From Phycisphaerales bacterium (GTDB lineage Bacteria > Planctomycetota > Phycisphaerae > Phycisphaerales > UBA1924): a stretch of DNA of 7,444 bases. A model generated the notes under the pieces. The model did not search any database, had not been told where the DNA came from, and saw nothing but the letters and a program-made list of their open reading frames with translations. Below, piece after piece: positions 1 through 5,570 of this stretch. The stretch is from the NCBI GenBank assembly GCA_016764015.1, contig JAESSR010000302.1:1-7444 (forward strand). The letters are read 5' to 3'. A program made the position numbers and the translations under genes. Each line of letters starts with the position of its first letter. Positions within the stretch are counted from its first letter, which is position 1.

Positions 1-68
1 CGTTGCATCGGGTCTCTATCCAAGGCGCGAATCGTTGCAAGGTCAAGTCATAGCTCGAATTGTGTCGC

Positions 69-96
69 TTGAAACAGTTTCTAAATACATTCTTAT
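69..96 (+). promoter_or_regulatory. possible weak sigma70-type promoter upstream of the lipoprotein gene
   Basis: TTGAAA at 69-74 is followed, after a 16-base spacer, by TCTTAT at 91-96, which matches the -10 consensus at four of six positions. It lies 45 bases before the preferred lipoprotein start at 141. No Shine-Dalgarno sequence is visible before that start. This is a weak pattern match that could be chance. Confidence 0.2.
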
Positions 97-140
97 CTCC
101 TTATCGAGCCCGGATACCCATTTGGCCGATAAAAACGCCC

Positions 141-569
141 ATGAGACGCTTGAATTACATCATCTTACTTTTTCTCTTTGCTGTGCTGTTTGGATCGGCA
201 ACTATTGGCTGTCAATCGTTGCCCGCTCTTCGTGAATCCCGAGCCTGGCACGGGCAAACACCGATTTATGCGACCTACCGATTCGGGCTTCTCCATACCG
301 AACTTCCCCCCGGGCACTCGATCGAATCCGTCATGGCTGCCACCCGTGCGGTGCTGTATCGCCAGGGGCACACGATTGAAGAGGCCTCTGTGTCGCCTCA
401 GGGCGGACGCATTGTCGCACTCGCATCGCGATCTCTTCCTTATGACAAGGTAAAAGTGACGACCTCATTTGAGGGTGGGGGGATTGTGATGACCATCAAT
501 ATCGATCCGGCAGAGGAAAACCGCGCCCGGGTGGTGCTCGAATCGATCCTCGCAGCCCTCGGGATATGA
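141..569 (+). CDS. small DUF3568-like lipoprotein, function unknown
   Basis: This is a 142-residue protein of unknown function. The N-terminus reads MRR, then a hydrophobic helix (about residues 5-20), then T-I-G-C with Cys24 followed by Gln-Ser. This is a signal-peptidase-II lipoprotein signal, although Thr at -3 is not the usual Leu or Val. The mature part (about 45-140) runs Y-x-x-G-x-L, an amphipathic stretch centred on 'ESVMAATRAVLYRQGHTIEE', a Gly-Gly-Arg-Ile-Val turn, two beta-like strands and a final helix ending in LAAL. This order resembles the DUF3568 family of short bacterial lipoproteins, a judgement made by eye. The frame is open back to an ATG at 60, but that start would put 27 extra residues before the signal peptide, so 141 is preferred. 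It is probably anchored in a membrane facing the periplasm. No operon partner is evident, since the glycosyltransferase starts 127 bases later. Confidence 0.75.
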   Translation: MRRLNYIILLFLFAVLFGSATIGCQSLPALRESRAWHGQTPIYATYRFGLLHTELPPGHSIESVMAATRAVLYRQGHTIEEASVSPQGGRIVALASRSLPYDKVKVTTSFEGGGIVMTINIDPAEENRARVVLESILAALGI

Positions 570-687
570 AAATCATTTCAATTCAGTTGATGGAGACAGA
601 GTTTTATCCAGCTACTCACCAAACCGGAGTTTTCTTCGCGCCGGCGAGTAATAATGTTCACTATCAGTTATGACGCATAATCTAAAC

Positions 688-699
688 GGGGGAAATATG
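688..699 (+). promoter_or_regulatory. ribosome binding site deciding the glycosyltransferase start
   Basis: A G-rich run, GGGGGAAA at 688-695, sits immediately upstream of the ATG at 697. The alternative in-frame ATG at 670 has no purine-rich sequence before it. This favours 697 as the start, although spacing from the GGGGGA core is short at about three to four bases. Confidence 0.45.
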
Positions 700-1650
700 C
701 AGCAATCAAAGAAAACCATCGCGGTTTGTCTGAGATCATACAATCAGCGGGATTACATGATCCAAGCGATCGACTCACTCCTCGCCCAGACACGAATGCC
801 CGATCAGATTGTTGTGGTTGATGATAACTCGCCCGATGATTCGGCCGAGGTGCTCCGTCAGTACGAACGCGATCACCCAGGGCTCTTCACCATCAAAGTA
901 AACGAGACGAATCAAGGCGGCGAGGTCAATCGCCACCTTGCGATGATTGAATCTCGCTGCGAGTTGACAACATTGCTCGACGCAGATGATGTGTATTATC
1001 CTGACAAAATCAGCCTTGAAGAACAATGCCTCATCGATCACCCCGAAGCAGGCTTTGTGTATTCAAACTTTGATTTGATTGATGAGAAGGGCAGCATCAT
1101 CCGCCATTGGACACATCGCCCTCAATCGCTGCCCGAGGGCGATATCATCGAGCAAACAGTGGGCTTCCGATTCCCAGGAAATGTCCACTTCCGATGTCCG
1201 CTCACCAAGACGAAGGCGTTAGTCGAAGCATCTTCGCATTCACGAAAACTCCCGCTTTACGAAGATCTTGCTATGTACATCCAGCTCGCGTGCACGATGA
1301 AATGTGCAGTCGTCCACGAGATTACTCATGGATATCGACTCCACGAGGACGGTATGCACCGGACTCATCGTGACGAACACTACACGGCACTCAAGCGTAT
1401 CTATGCGTACTTCGAAGAACTCTTCGAGGGGCAATCCCAAGATCGATGCGCAAGAATCCATGCACATCGTGATCGAGTGCTTAGCGGCTACGCATGGCGT
1501 GCAATAAAAGACTATTCAAAGTCGCCTACAGAAGGATCGAAAAAACGAGTCATCGAACTCGCTAAGGATGCGATGCGCCAACGCCCCACATCTGTGCGAC
1601 CAAAGCATGTTGTGCGGATATTGGCAACCCAGTTGAAGTCGACCGTCTGA
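697..1650 (+). CDS. glycosyltransferase family 2 (GT-A fold)
   Basis: This is a 317-residue inverting glycosyltransferase of the GT2 family, which moves a sugar from a nucleotide-sugar donor to an acceptor, usually in cell-surface polysaccharide or protein glycosylation. Residues 7-100 form the nucleotide-binding half. It opens with TIAVCLRSYNQRDY, followed by the VVVDDNSPDDS loop (Asp42 and Asp43) and the metal-binding DxD-type motif LLDADD (95-98). The acceptor half has F-V-Y-S-N at 120-124, the LYEDLAMY segment (Glu189-Asp190, a likely catalytic-base region) and YRLHEDGMHRT at 213-223, which is typical of this family. The C-terminal 80 or so residues are helical and basic. There is no membrane segment, so it is probably a cytosolic or membrane-associated enzyme. 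Donor and acceptor cannot be told from sequence. An in-frame ATG at 670 would add nine residues. There is no surrounding polysaccharide cluster, so it appears to be a stand-alone enzyme. Confidence 0.93.
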   Translation: MQQSKKTIAVCLRSYNQRDYMIQAIDSLLAQTRMPDQIVVVDDNSPDDSAEVLRQYERDHPGLFTIKVNETNQGGEVNRHLAMIESRCELTTLLDADDVYYPDKISLEEQCLIDHPEAGFVYSNFDLIDEKGSIIRHWTHRPQSLPEGDIIEQTVGFRFPGNVHFRCPLTKTKALVEASSHSRKLPLYEDLAMYIQLACTMKCAVVHEITHGYRLHEDGMHRTHRDEHYTALKRIYAYFEELFEGQSQDRCARIHAHRDRVLSGYAWRAIKDYSKSPTEGSKKRVIELAKDAMRQRPTSVRPKHVVRILATQLKSTV

Positions 1651-1723
1651 TTCTCAGCGAATCATGTCCAAGCTCTATTCATGGCACCACGATAGTGGCC
1701 CTAGCGAGCGAGAATCTATCCAT

Positions 1724-1755
1724 AAAAAAAGTCCCACGCATTCGCATGGGGCTTT
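1724..1755 (-). terminator. Rho-independent terminator of citrate synthase, probably bidirectional
   Basis: Arms 1728-1739 and 1744-1755 pair as a 12-base stem with one C-A mismatch and one G-T wobble, around a four-base loop at 1740-1743. On the minus strand the stem is followed by seven T residues (the A run at 1724-1730), a classic terminator 19 bases beyond the citrate synthase stop codon. On the plus strand the trailing TTTATTATTT is also T-rich, so it may also stop the convergent glycosyltransferase transcript. Confidence 0.88.
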
Positions 1756-1773
1756 ATTATTTGTAAATCAAAC

Positions 1774-2916
1774 TCAACGATCTTCGATTGCGATGTATGG
1801 TGCGTCGTGCGGGCCGACATAATCCGTCGTCGGACGGAACAAGCGGTTGTCTTCGAGCTGCTCGATCACATGCCCTGCCCACCCTGCGATGCGTGCGAGC
1901 ACGAACATCGGGGTGAAGAGATCAAGCTTGAGCCCGATGCAGTGATAAGTGGTCGCCGAGTAGAAGTCGACATTCGGGTAGATGCCCTTGGCTGCGTATT
2001 CGCGTTCCATGACCTTCTCAATCGCGTTTGATTTATTGTACAAATCCATATTGCCCGTGTCTTCGGCTAACTGCTTGGCAAGGGTCATCAGCTCGCTGGC
2101 GCGCGGGTCCTTGGCCTTGTACACACGATGCCCAAAGCCCATGATGCGTTCTTTATTCTTGATCATGTTCATCACAAATGCCTCAGCATCATCTACTGAT
2201 GGGATCTGGTTGAGCATCTTCATCACGCCCTCGTTCGCTCCGCCATGAAGCGGGCCACGCAATGATCCAACCGCAGCGGTGATGGCTGAGTACACATCCG
2301 AGAGTGTCGAGATGACCACGCGAGCAGCGAAGGTCGAGTTGTTCAAGCCATGGTCGGCATGGGTGATCATACAGATATCGAACGCACGGATCATGGCATC
2401 GGTTGGCTTTTCGCCATTGAGCATGTAGAGGAAGTTGGCGGCGAAGCTCAGTGATGGGTCGCCATCAACGATTTCGAGCCCGCGCCGGTGACGATCGAAC
2501 GCCGCAACGATCGCAGGAGTCTTTGCCAAAATCCGGAGTGATTTCTCGCGTGCGGCTTCAACGGAGTTATCGTTGGGGTTCGCGTCGTCCATCGCCATCG
2601 AGCTGACCATCGTACGGATCACATGCATCGGCTCAGCTTCGACCGGGCAAGCGGTGATCCGGGTTTTCATCGCGTCACAGAGTGCGTAGTGCGAACGAAG
2701 GTCCTTGGTGAAGGCTTTGAGCTCGCTCTTGGTTGGTAGGCGCTTGTTCCAGAGCAAGAAGACTGTCTCTTCGAACGAACTCTTTGATGCCAGATCGCCG
2801 ATGGCGATGCCGACATATTCAAGAATTCCTTCGGTACCATTGATAAAGGACATCTCGGTCTGTGCAGCGATGACGCCTTCGAGTCCCTTAGAGAATGTTT
2901 TTTCAGCAGTACTCAT
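1774..2916 (-). CDS. gltA: citrate synthase (short, type I-like form)
   Basis: This is a 380-residue citrate synthase, which condenses acetyl-CoA with oxaloacetate to citrate and CoA as the entry step of the TCA cycle in the cytosol. The family signatures are all present. They are the first catalytic-His block THADHGLNNSTF (His186 and His189), GPLHGGANEG with His224, the substrate-binding GFGHRVYK (His263, Arg264) and YPNVDFYSA with the catalytic Asp317. The C-terminal FRPTTDYVGP is also typical. The length and the HADHG form, rather than HADHE, fit the short citrate synthases of Gram-positive bacteria, Thermus and archaea rather than the NADH-inhibited E. coli type. 2-Methylcitrate synthase (prpC) has the same motifs and cannot be excluded. 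No prpB or prpD lies beside it, which favours citrate synthase. The start is supported by a Shine-Dalgarno sequence seven bases upstream. It diverges from the rhomboid gene. Confidence 0.96.
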   Translation of the reverse strand: MSTAEKTFSKGLEGVIAAQTEMSFINGTEGILEYVGIAIGDLASKSSFEETVFLLWNKRLPTKSELKAFTKDLRSHYALCDAMKTRITACPVEAEPMHVIRTMVSSMAMDDANPNDNSVEAAREKSLRILAKTPAIVAAFDRHRRGLEIVDGDPSLSFAANFLYMLNGEKPTDAMIRAFDICMITHADHGLNNSTFAARVVISTLSDVYSAITAAVGSLRGPLHGGANEGVMKMLNQIPSVDDAEAFVMNMIKNKERIMGFGHRVYKAKDPRASELMTLAKQLAEDTGNMDLYNKSNAIEKVMEREYAAKGIYPNVDFYSATTYHCIGLKLDLFTPMFVLARIAGWAGHVIEQLEDNRLFRPTTDYVGPHDAPYIAIEDR

Positions 2917-2923
2917 GATTCAG

Positions 2924-2929
2924 TCCTTT
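2924..2929 (-). promoter_or_regulatory. Shine-Dalgarno sequence of citrate synthase
   Basis: Reading the minus strand, AAAGGA lies seven bases before the ATG at 2916, which is good spacing. It confirms this ATG as the start and is one of the clearest ribosome binding sites in the window. Confidence 0.7.
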
Positions 2930-2982
2930 ATTGCCCGTTTGGGGCGAAAAAGCGGTTGTCTTAGAAAAGTCAAAAACGAAAA

Positions 2983-3012
2983 TTGGCTCAAAAGAGCGGA
3001 TGAGATTATAGG
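2983..3012 (+). promoter_or_regulatory. candidate promoter for the rhomboid gene
   Basis: TTGGCT at 2983-2988 and TATAGG at 3007-3012 are separated by 18 bases. Each matches the sigma70 consensus at four of six positions. Transcription would start about 45-50 bases before the GTG at 3067. The -10 overlaps the opposite-strand -10 of citrate synthase, so the two genes may compete for polymerase. This is a pattern match only. Confidence 0.3.
3005..3010 (-). promoter_or_regulatory. candidate -10 element for citrate synthase
   Basis: The minus strand carries a perfect TATAAT at 3010-3005. No good -35 is seen at the 16-18 base distance. A transcript from here would have a leader of roughly 80 bases before the citrate synthase ATG at 2916. 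The perfect hexamer in the only intergenic space makes it the best candidate. Confidence 0.45.
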
Positions 3013-3066
3013 CATCATCCCCATCTTAAGCGATATATCACACGCCCTCGGGCGTACGATCTGCCC

Positions 3067-4221
3067 GTGTTGATTCCACTCGGTACAGATCGTCCCAGCA
3101 AGCGCCCCGCGATGGTGACACCCGTTCTCATCGGGATTAACATTGGGATATTCGTCATCATGGCGATCCTCGCCAAATACAACCCGGAGCTCGAAGATCA
3201 AATCAGGTACTTCGGTGCCATCTCCAGGCACAACTTCCATTTCTGGCAACCGATTTCCTCCGCGTTTTTACACGCCGGGTTCATGCATATCTTCGGCAAT
3301 ATGCTCTTCCTACTTGCCTTTGGGCCTTCAGTTGAAGACCGATTCGGCAGATTTGGGTTCACGCTCTTTTACCTTTTTGGGGGGGCAGCCTCTGGATTGG
3401 CCCATATCGCGGTTTCTGATTATCCTGCGGTGGGGGCTTCGGGAGCGATCGCAGCCGTCTCTGGTGCGTTTTTGATCCTTTTCCCAAGCACTCGGATTAA
3501 GTGCTTTGTCATCTTTTTCTTCATCGGCATCTTTATGATCCCCGCGTGGTGGCTCATCGGGCTTTTTATTATCCTCGATCTGGGTACATCACTCATCAAC
3601 CCGGACAACGGCATCGCCAATGTCGCCCATCTTGGTGGGTACGCCTTTGGGAGCGTTCTCGCGCTGACACTCCTCGTCACCAAACTGCTCCCCAAAGAAC
3701 AATACGATATGTTCTCGATCGCCAAGCACAAAAAACGCCGGGCAGATTTCCGGGTCGCCCACGAGATGCACAAACTCTCAGGTGTGTATCAAGCAGATCA
3801 GAAGCTCGATCCCAAAGCCGCCGAGATCGCCGAGCGCCGAGCCAAGATCGGCGTGTTGGTTTCAGAGAATGATCTCGCAGATGCTGCCGACCAATATCGT
3901 GATCTCCTCGCCAAGTTCCCCGAGAGCGACAAAGCCCTGACCATGCACCGCGATGCGCAATACCAGATCGCAAACCACCTCTATCAATCCAACCAACGCC
4001 AAGAAGCCGCCAATGCGTTCGGGCGTTTGCTCGATGCGTATCCTAATGACTCCGAACGCAACATCATCACCATCCTCCTTGCCAGAATCCAAGCCCATGA
4101 TCTCAGTGATCCTGTTGGCGCCATCGAACTCCTCGAAGAGCTCGGTTCGAAGGTTCACGATGCTGATACCCAAGCACTTATTGACAATGAACTCGCCACC
4201 ATACGCTCACTTCCCCAGTAG
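3067..4221 (+). CDS. rhomboid family intramembrane serine protease with C-terminal TPR region
   Basis: This is a 384-residue fusion. Residues about 15-205 are a six-helix rhomboid core, which cuts transmembrane segments of substrate proteins inside the membrane. All signature residues are present: HAGFMHIFGN (His69, His74, Asn78 of the HxxxxHxxxN motif), the catalytic Ser125 in GASG, and the catalytic His188 in NVAHLGG. It should therefore be active. A basic linker (KHKKRRADFR, about 220-229) follows. A soluble, helical tail of about 150 residues contains at least two TPR-like helical pairs (about 268-287 and 305-328, each ending in a FPES or YPND turn), probably for protein binding on the cytosolic side. 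The start codon is GTG at 3067 with TTG directly after it at 3070. Either gives the M(L)IPLGTDRP N-terminus I associate with planctomycete rhomboids. An ATG at 3112 would remove that segment. The substrate is unknown. The gene diverges from citrate synthase and has its own terminator. Confidence 0.93.
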   Translation: MLIPLGTDRPSKRPAMVTPVLIGINIGIFVIMAILAKYNPELEDQIRYFGAISRHNFHFWQPISSAFLHAGFMHIFGNMLFLLAFGPSVEDRFGRFGFTLFYLFGGAASGLAHIAVSDYPAVGASGAIAAVSGAFLILFPSTRIKCFVIFFFIGIFMIPAWWLIGLFIILDLGTSLINPDNGIANVAHLGGYAFGSVLALTLLVTKLLPKEQYDMFSIAKHKKRRADFRVAHEMHKLSGVYQADQKLDPKAAEIAERRAKIGVLVSENDLADAADQYRDLLAKFPESDKALTMHRDAQYQIANHLYQSNQRQEAANAFGRLLDAYPNDSERNIITILLARIQAHDLSDPVGAIELLEELGSKVHDADTQALIDNELATIRSLPQ

Positions 4222-4246
4222 AAACGGGCTTCGAGCCCGTTTCTTA
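4221..4246 (+). terminator. hairpin terminator at the end of the rhomboid gene
   Basis: GAAACGGGCT at 4221-4230 pairs perfectly with AGCCCGTTTC at 4234-4243 around a TCG loop, giving a ten-base stem. The hairpin begins on the last base of the rhomboid TAG stop codon. The T-rich tail is short (TTTCTT), so termination may be partial and some read-through into trpF, 26 bases beyond the stem, is possible. Confidence 0.7.
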
Positions 4247-4268
4247 TGCCCACGAAAGATCACCCCCA

Positions 4269-4904
4269 ATGACCACACGCACCCGAATCAAAGTCTGCGG
4301 CATCACCACCCTCGAAGCAGCCAACGCGGCGATTGACGCCGGGGCAGATGCCATCGGATTCGTCTTCGTCAAAGACACTCCGCGCTCTATCGAACCAGAA
4401 CAAGCCGCCATCATCATGTATTCGCTGCCGCCATTTGTAGCAGCGGTGGGGGTGACTCAAGACCTTGATGTCGATCAGTTCTGTGCACTCGAATACAAAT
4501 GCCCAACACACCTGACCCAACTCCACGGCAAAGAACCCATCGATGTCGTCGCAGCCTGCGGCCCGGGTGTGATCAAAGCGTTCAAATATGAAGACGCGAC
4601 CATCCAATCGCAGTTGACCCGATGGGCGAAGGTTGAAGAGCTCGATGCGATCCTTATTGATGGTTCAGCAGGCGGCACTGGCGAATCATTCGATTGGGCA
4701 AAGCTGGCCCCGCATATCAAAGACTACCCAAAGAGAATCATCATCGCCGGCGGCTTGGATGCGAGTAATGTCGGCGAAGTCATCAAGACCCTCCGCCCGT
4801 ATGCAGTAGATGTATCGAGCGGCGTTGAAGATGAACCGGGCGTGAAGAATCATGCGAAAATCGCAGAGTTCTGCGCCGCCGTCCGCGCCGCCGACGCGAG
4901 CTAA
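4269..4904 (+). CDS. trpF: phosphoribosylanthranilate isomerase
   Basis: This is a 211-residue TIM-barrel enzyme. It catalyses the Amadori rearrangement of N-(5-phosphoribosyl)anthranilate to 1-(o-carboxyphenylamino)-1-deoxyribulose 5-phosphate, a middle step of tryptophan synthesis in the cytosol. It opens with RIKVCGIT, placing the catalytic base Cys10 on the first strand. This is followed by GADAIGFVF, TPRSI (38-41 region), QLHG (84-87), LIDGSAGGTGESFDW with the catalytic acid Asp131, the phosphate-binding IIAGGLDASNV (about 158-168) and DVSSGVEDEPGVKN near the C-terminus. All are family signatures, and the length is normal for a monofunctional enzyme. The ATG start fits the family N-terminus, with only a weak GAAAGA upstream. 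No other trp gene is nearby, so trpF stands alone here. Its TAA stop codon is the first triplet of the inverted repeat that follows. Confidence 0.97.
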   Translation: MTTRTRIKVCGITTLEAANAAIDAGADAIGFVFVKDTPRSIEPEQAAIIMYSLPPFVAAVGVTQDLDVDQFCALEYKCPTHLTQLHGKEPIDVVAACGPGVIKAFKYEDATIQSQLTRWAKVEELDAILIDGSAGGTGESFDWAKLAPHIKDYPKRIIIAGGLDASNVGEVIKTLRPYAVDVSSGVEDEPGVKNHAKIAEFCAAVRAADAS

Positions 4905-4991
4905 CCCGTAGCACAGGCGTCCCGCCTGTGTCTTATTTCAATATCAAAGTGATACAAAGAACACAGGCGAGACGCCTGTGCCACCGGGTTA
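4902..4991. repeat. 90-bp near-palindromic pair of inverted hairpin repeats between trpF and aroK
   Basis: Two copies of one unit face each other: 4902-4934 on the plus strand and 4991-4957 on the minus strand. Both read TAACCCG, then a variable triplet, then CACAGGCG, a three-base loop, CGCCTGTGT and CTT. They differ by two substitutions and two single-base gaps. Each unit folds alone (stems 4912-4919/4923-4930 and 4962-4969/4973-4980, eight pairs each), and the two can also pair with each other. A small TATCA/TGATA hairpin (4942-4954) sits at the centre. The leading TAA of each unit is the stop codon of trpF on the plus strand and of aroK on the minus strand. It probably ends both transcripts. 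It resembles REP or palindromic dispersed repeats. Confidence 0.85.
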
Positions 4992-5525
4992 AATCCCAGC
5001 TTTGGCAACTGCGAACAATGCAGCTATTGCAGATTTTTGTGTGAGTCCATCTGTATGTATGACCGATTCTGCCAGGGATCGGTATAGCTCGTCTCGCTGA
5101 TCGAACAGCGTTTGAACTTCATTGATCACATCGTTCCCAACAAGTGCCGGGCGGTTTGAGTTGTCTGTTGCCTTGAGCCGATCTTGCAAAGTGCTTGGCA
5201 ACGCTCGGAGGTAGATCACTCGGCTGGAACTTTCTTCGAGCATCGTCGAGCATCCAGGAGCCGTCGGTGTGCCCCCGCCAAGTGCGATGATCTGCCCTGA
5301 TTCATTCAGCGCTGATGTGAGCGCTTTCGTCTCGGCTTCTCGGAAGGCATCAATCCCATGCGTCTCAATCGCGGCTCCTGCGCCGTCAGCGTTGAGCAAC
5401 GCGCAGGTCACATCATCTAAATCAACAAATGCCCGATCAAGTTGCTCTGCGAGCAGCCGACCAAGCGTTGACTTGCCAGATGCACGAAGCCCAATCAAAA
5501 CTAAACTGGGCTTCGCATCATTCAT
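4989..5525 (-). CDS. aroK: shikimate kinase
   Basis: This is a 178-residue P-loop kinase. It phosphorylates shikimate with ATP to shikimate 3-phosphate, the fifth step of the shikimate pathway leading to chorismate and the aromatic amino acids. The Walker A motif is GLRASGKST at residues 12-20, and Lys18 binds the ATP phosphates. The shikimate pocket is marked by FVDLDD (Asp35, Asp37), FREAE with Arg62 and the ALGGG turn (81-85). The LID or adenine region is marked by SNRPAL with Arg125 and by RDELYRSLA (Arg144). The length is typical, and no chorismate-pathway partner is fused to it. The gene lies 45 bases downstream of efp on the same strand and is probably co-transcribed with it. A GGGAAG about nine bases before the ATG may serve as ribosome binding site. 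Its TAA stop is the outer triplet of the inverted repeat shared with trpF. aroL is the equivalent isozyme name, and the sequence does not separate the two. Confidence 0.94.
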   Translation of the reverse strand: MNDAKPSLVLIGLRASGKSTLGRLLAEQLDRAFVDLDDVTCALLNADGAGAAIETHGIDAFREAETKALTSALNESGQIIALGGGTPTAPGCSTMLEESSSRVIYLRALPSTLQDRLKATDNSNRPALVGNDVINEVQTLFDQRDELYRSLAESVIHTDGLTQKSAIAALFAVAKAGI

Positions 5526-5544
5526 TCGTATGTTCTTCCCATAT

Positions 5545-5566
5545 CTATTGCCAACAGCCTATTGCC
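5545..5566. repeat. short direct repeat in the efp-aroK gap
   Basis: CTATTGCC occurs at 5545-5552 and again at 5559-5566, separated by AACAGC, giving a 14-base period. It occupies half of the 45-base spacer between the efp stop and the aroK start. It could be the remnant of a short tandem repeat or simple slippage. No function is evident. Confidence 0.5.
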
Positions 5567-5570
5567 TTCT

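Noticed and set aside
1..140. Open frames running in from the window start (stops at 51, 72 and 235) that might be the tail of an upstream gene
   Set aside because: Short, no recognisable motif in any frame, and the longest overlaps the lipoprotein signal region in another frame. There is not enough sequence to decide.
60..140. ATG at 60 as start of the lipoprotein gene
   Set aside because: It would bury the lipoprotein signal 27 residues inside a basic, unrelated stretch. The ATG at 141 gives a normal signal peptide.
613..650. Imperfect hairpin (TACTC and GAGTA arms) upstream of the glycosyltransferase, considered as a riboswitch or terminator
   Set aside because: Only seven pairs with a mismatch and a 22-base loop, no T-tract, and no match to riboswitch cores I know.
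3042..3055. ACGCCC/GGGCGT dyad just before the rhomboid start, considered as an operator
   Set aside because: The loop is only two bases, it is a single copy, and no regulator family can be matched. It is too weak to call.
2705..3073. 122-residue plus-strand open frame antisense to the citrate synthase start
   Set aside because: It overlaps the conserved citrate synthase N-terminus and the divergent promoter region, and its composition is that of a shadow frame.
3445..3452. GCGATCGC octamer, identical to the cyanobacterial HIP1 repeat
   Set aside because: A single copy inside the rhomboid catalytic region. GATCG strings are common here through codon choice, so chance explains it.
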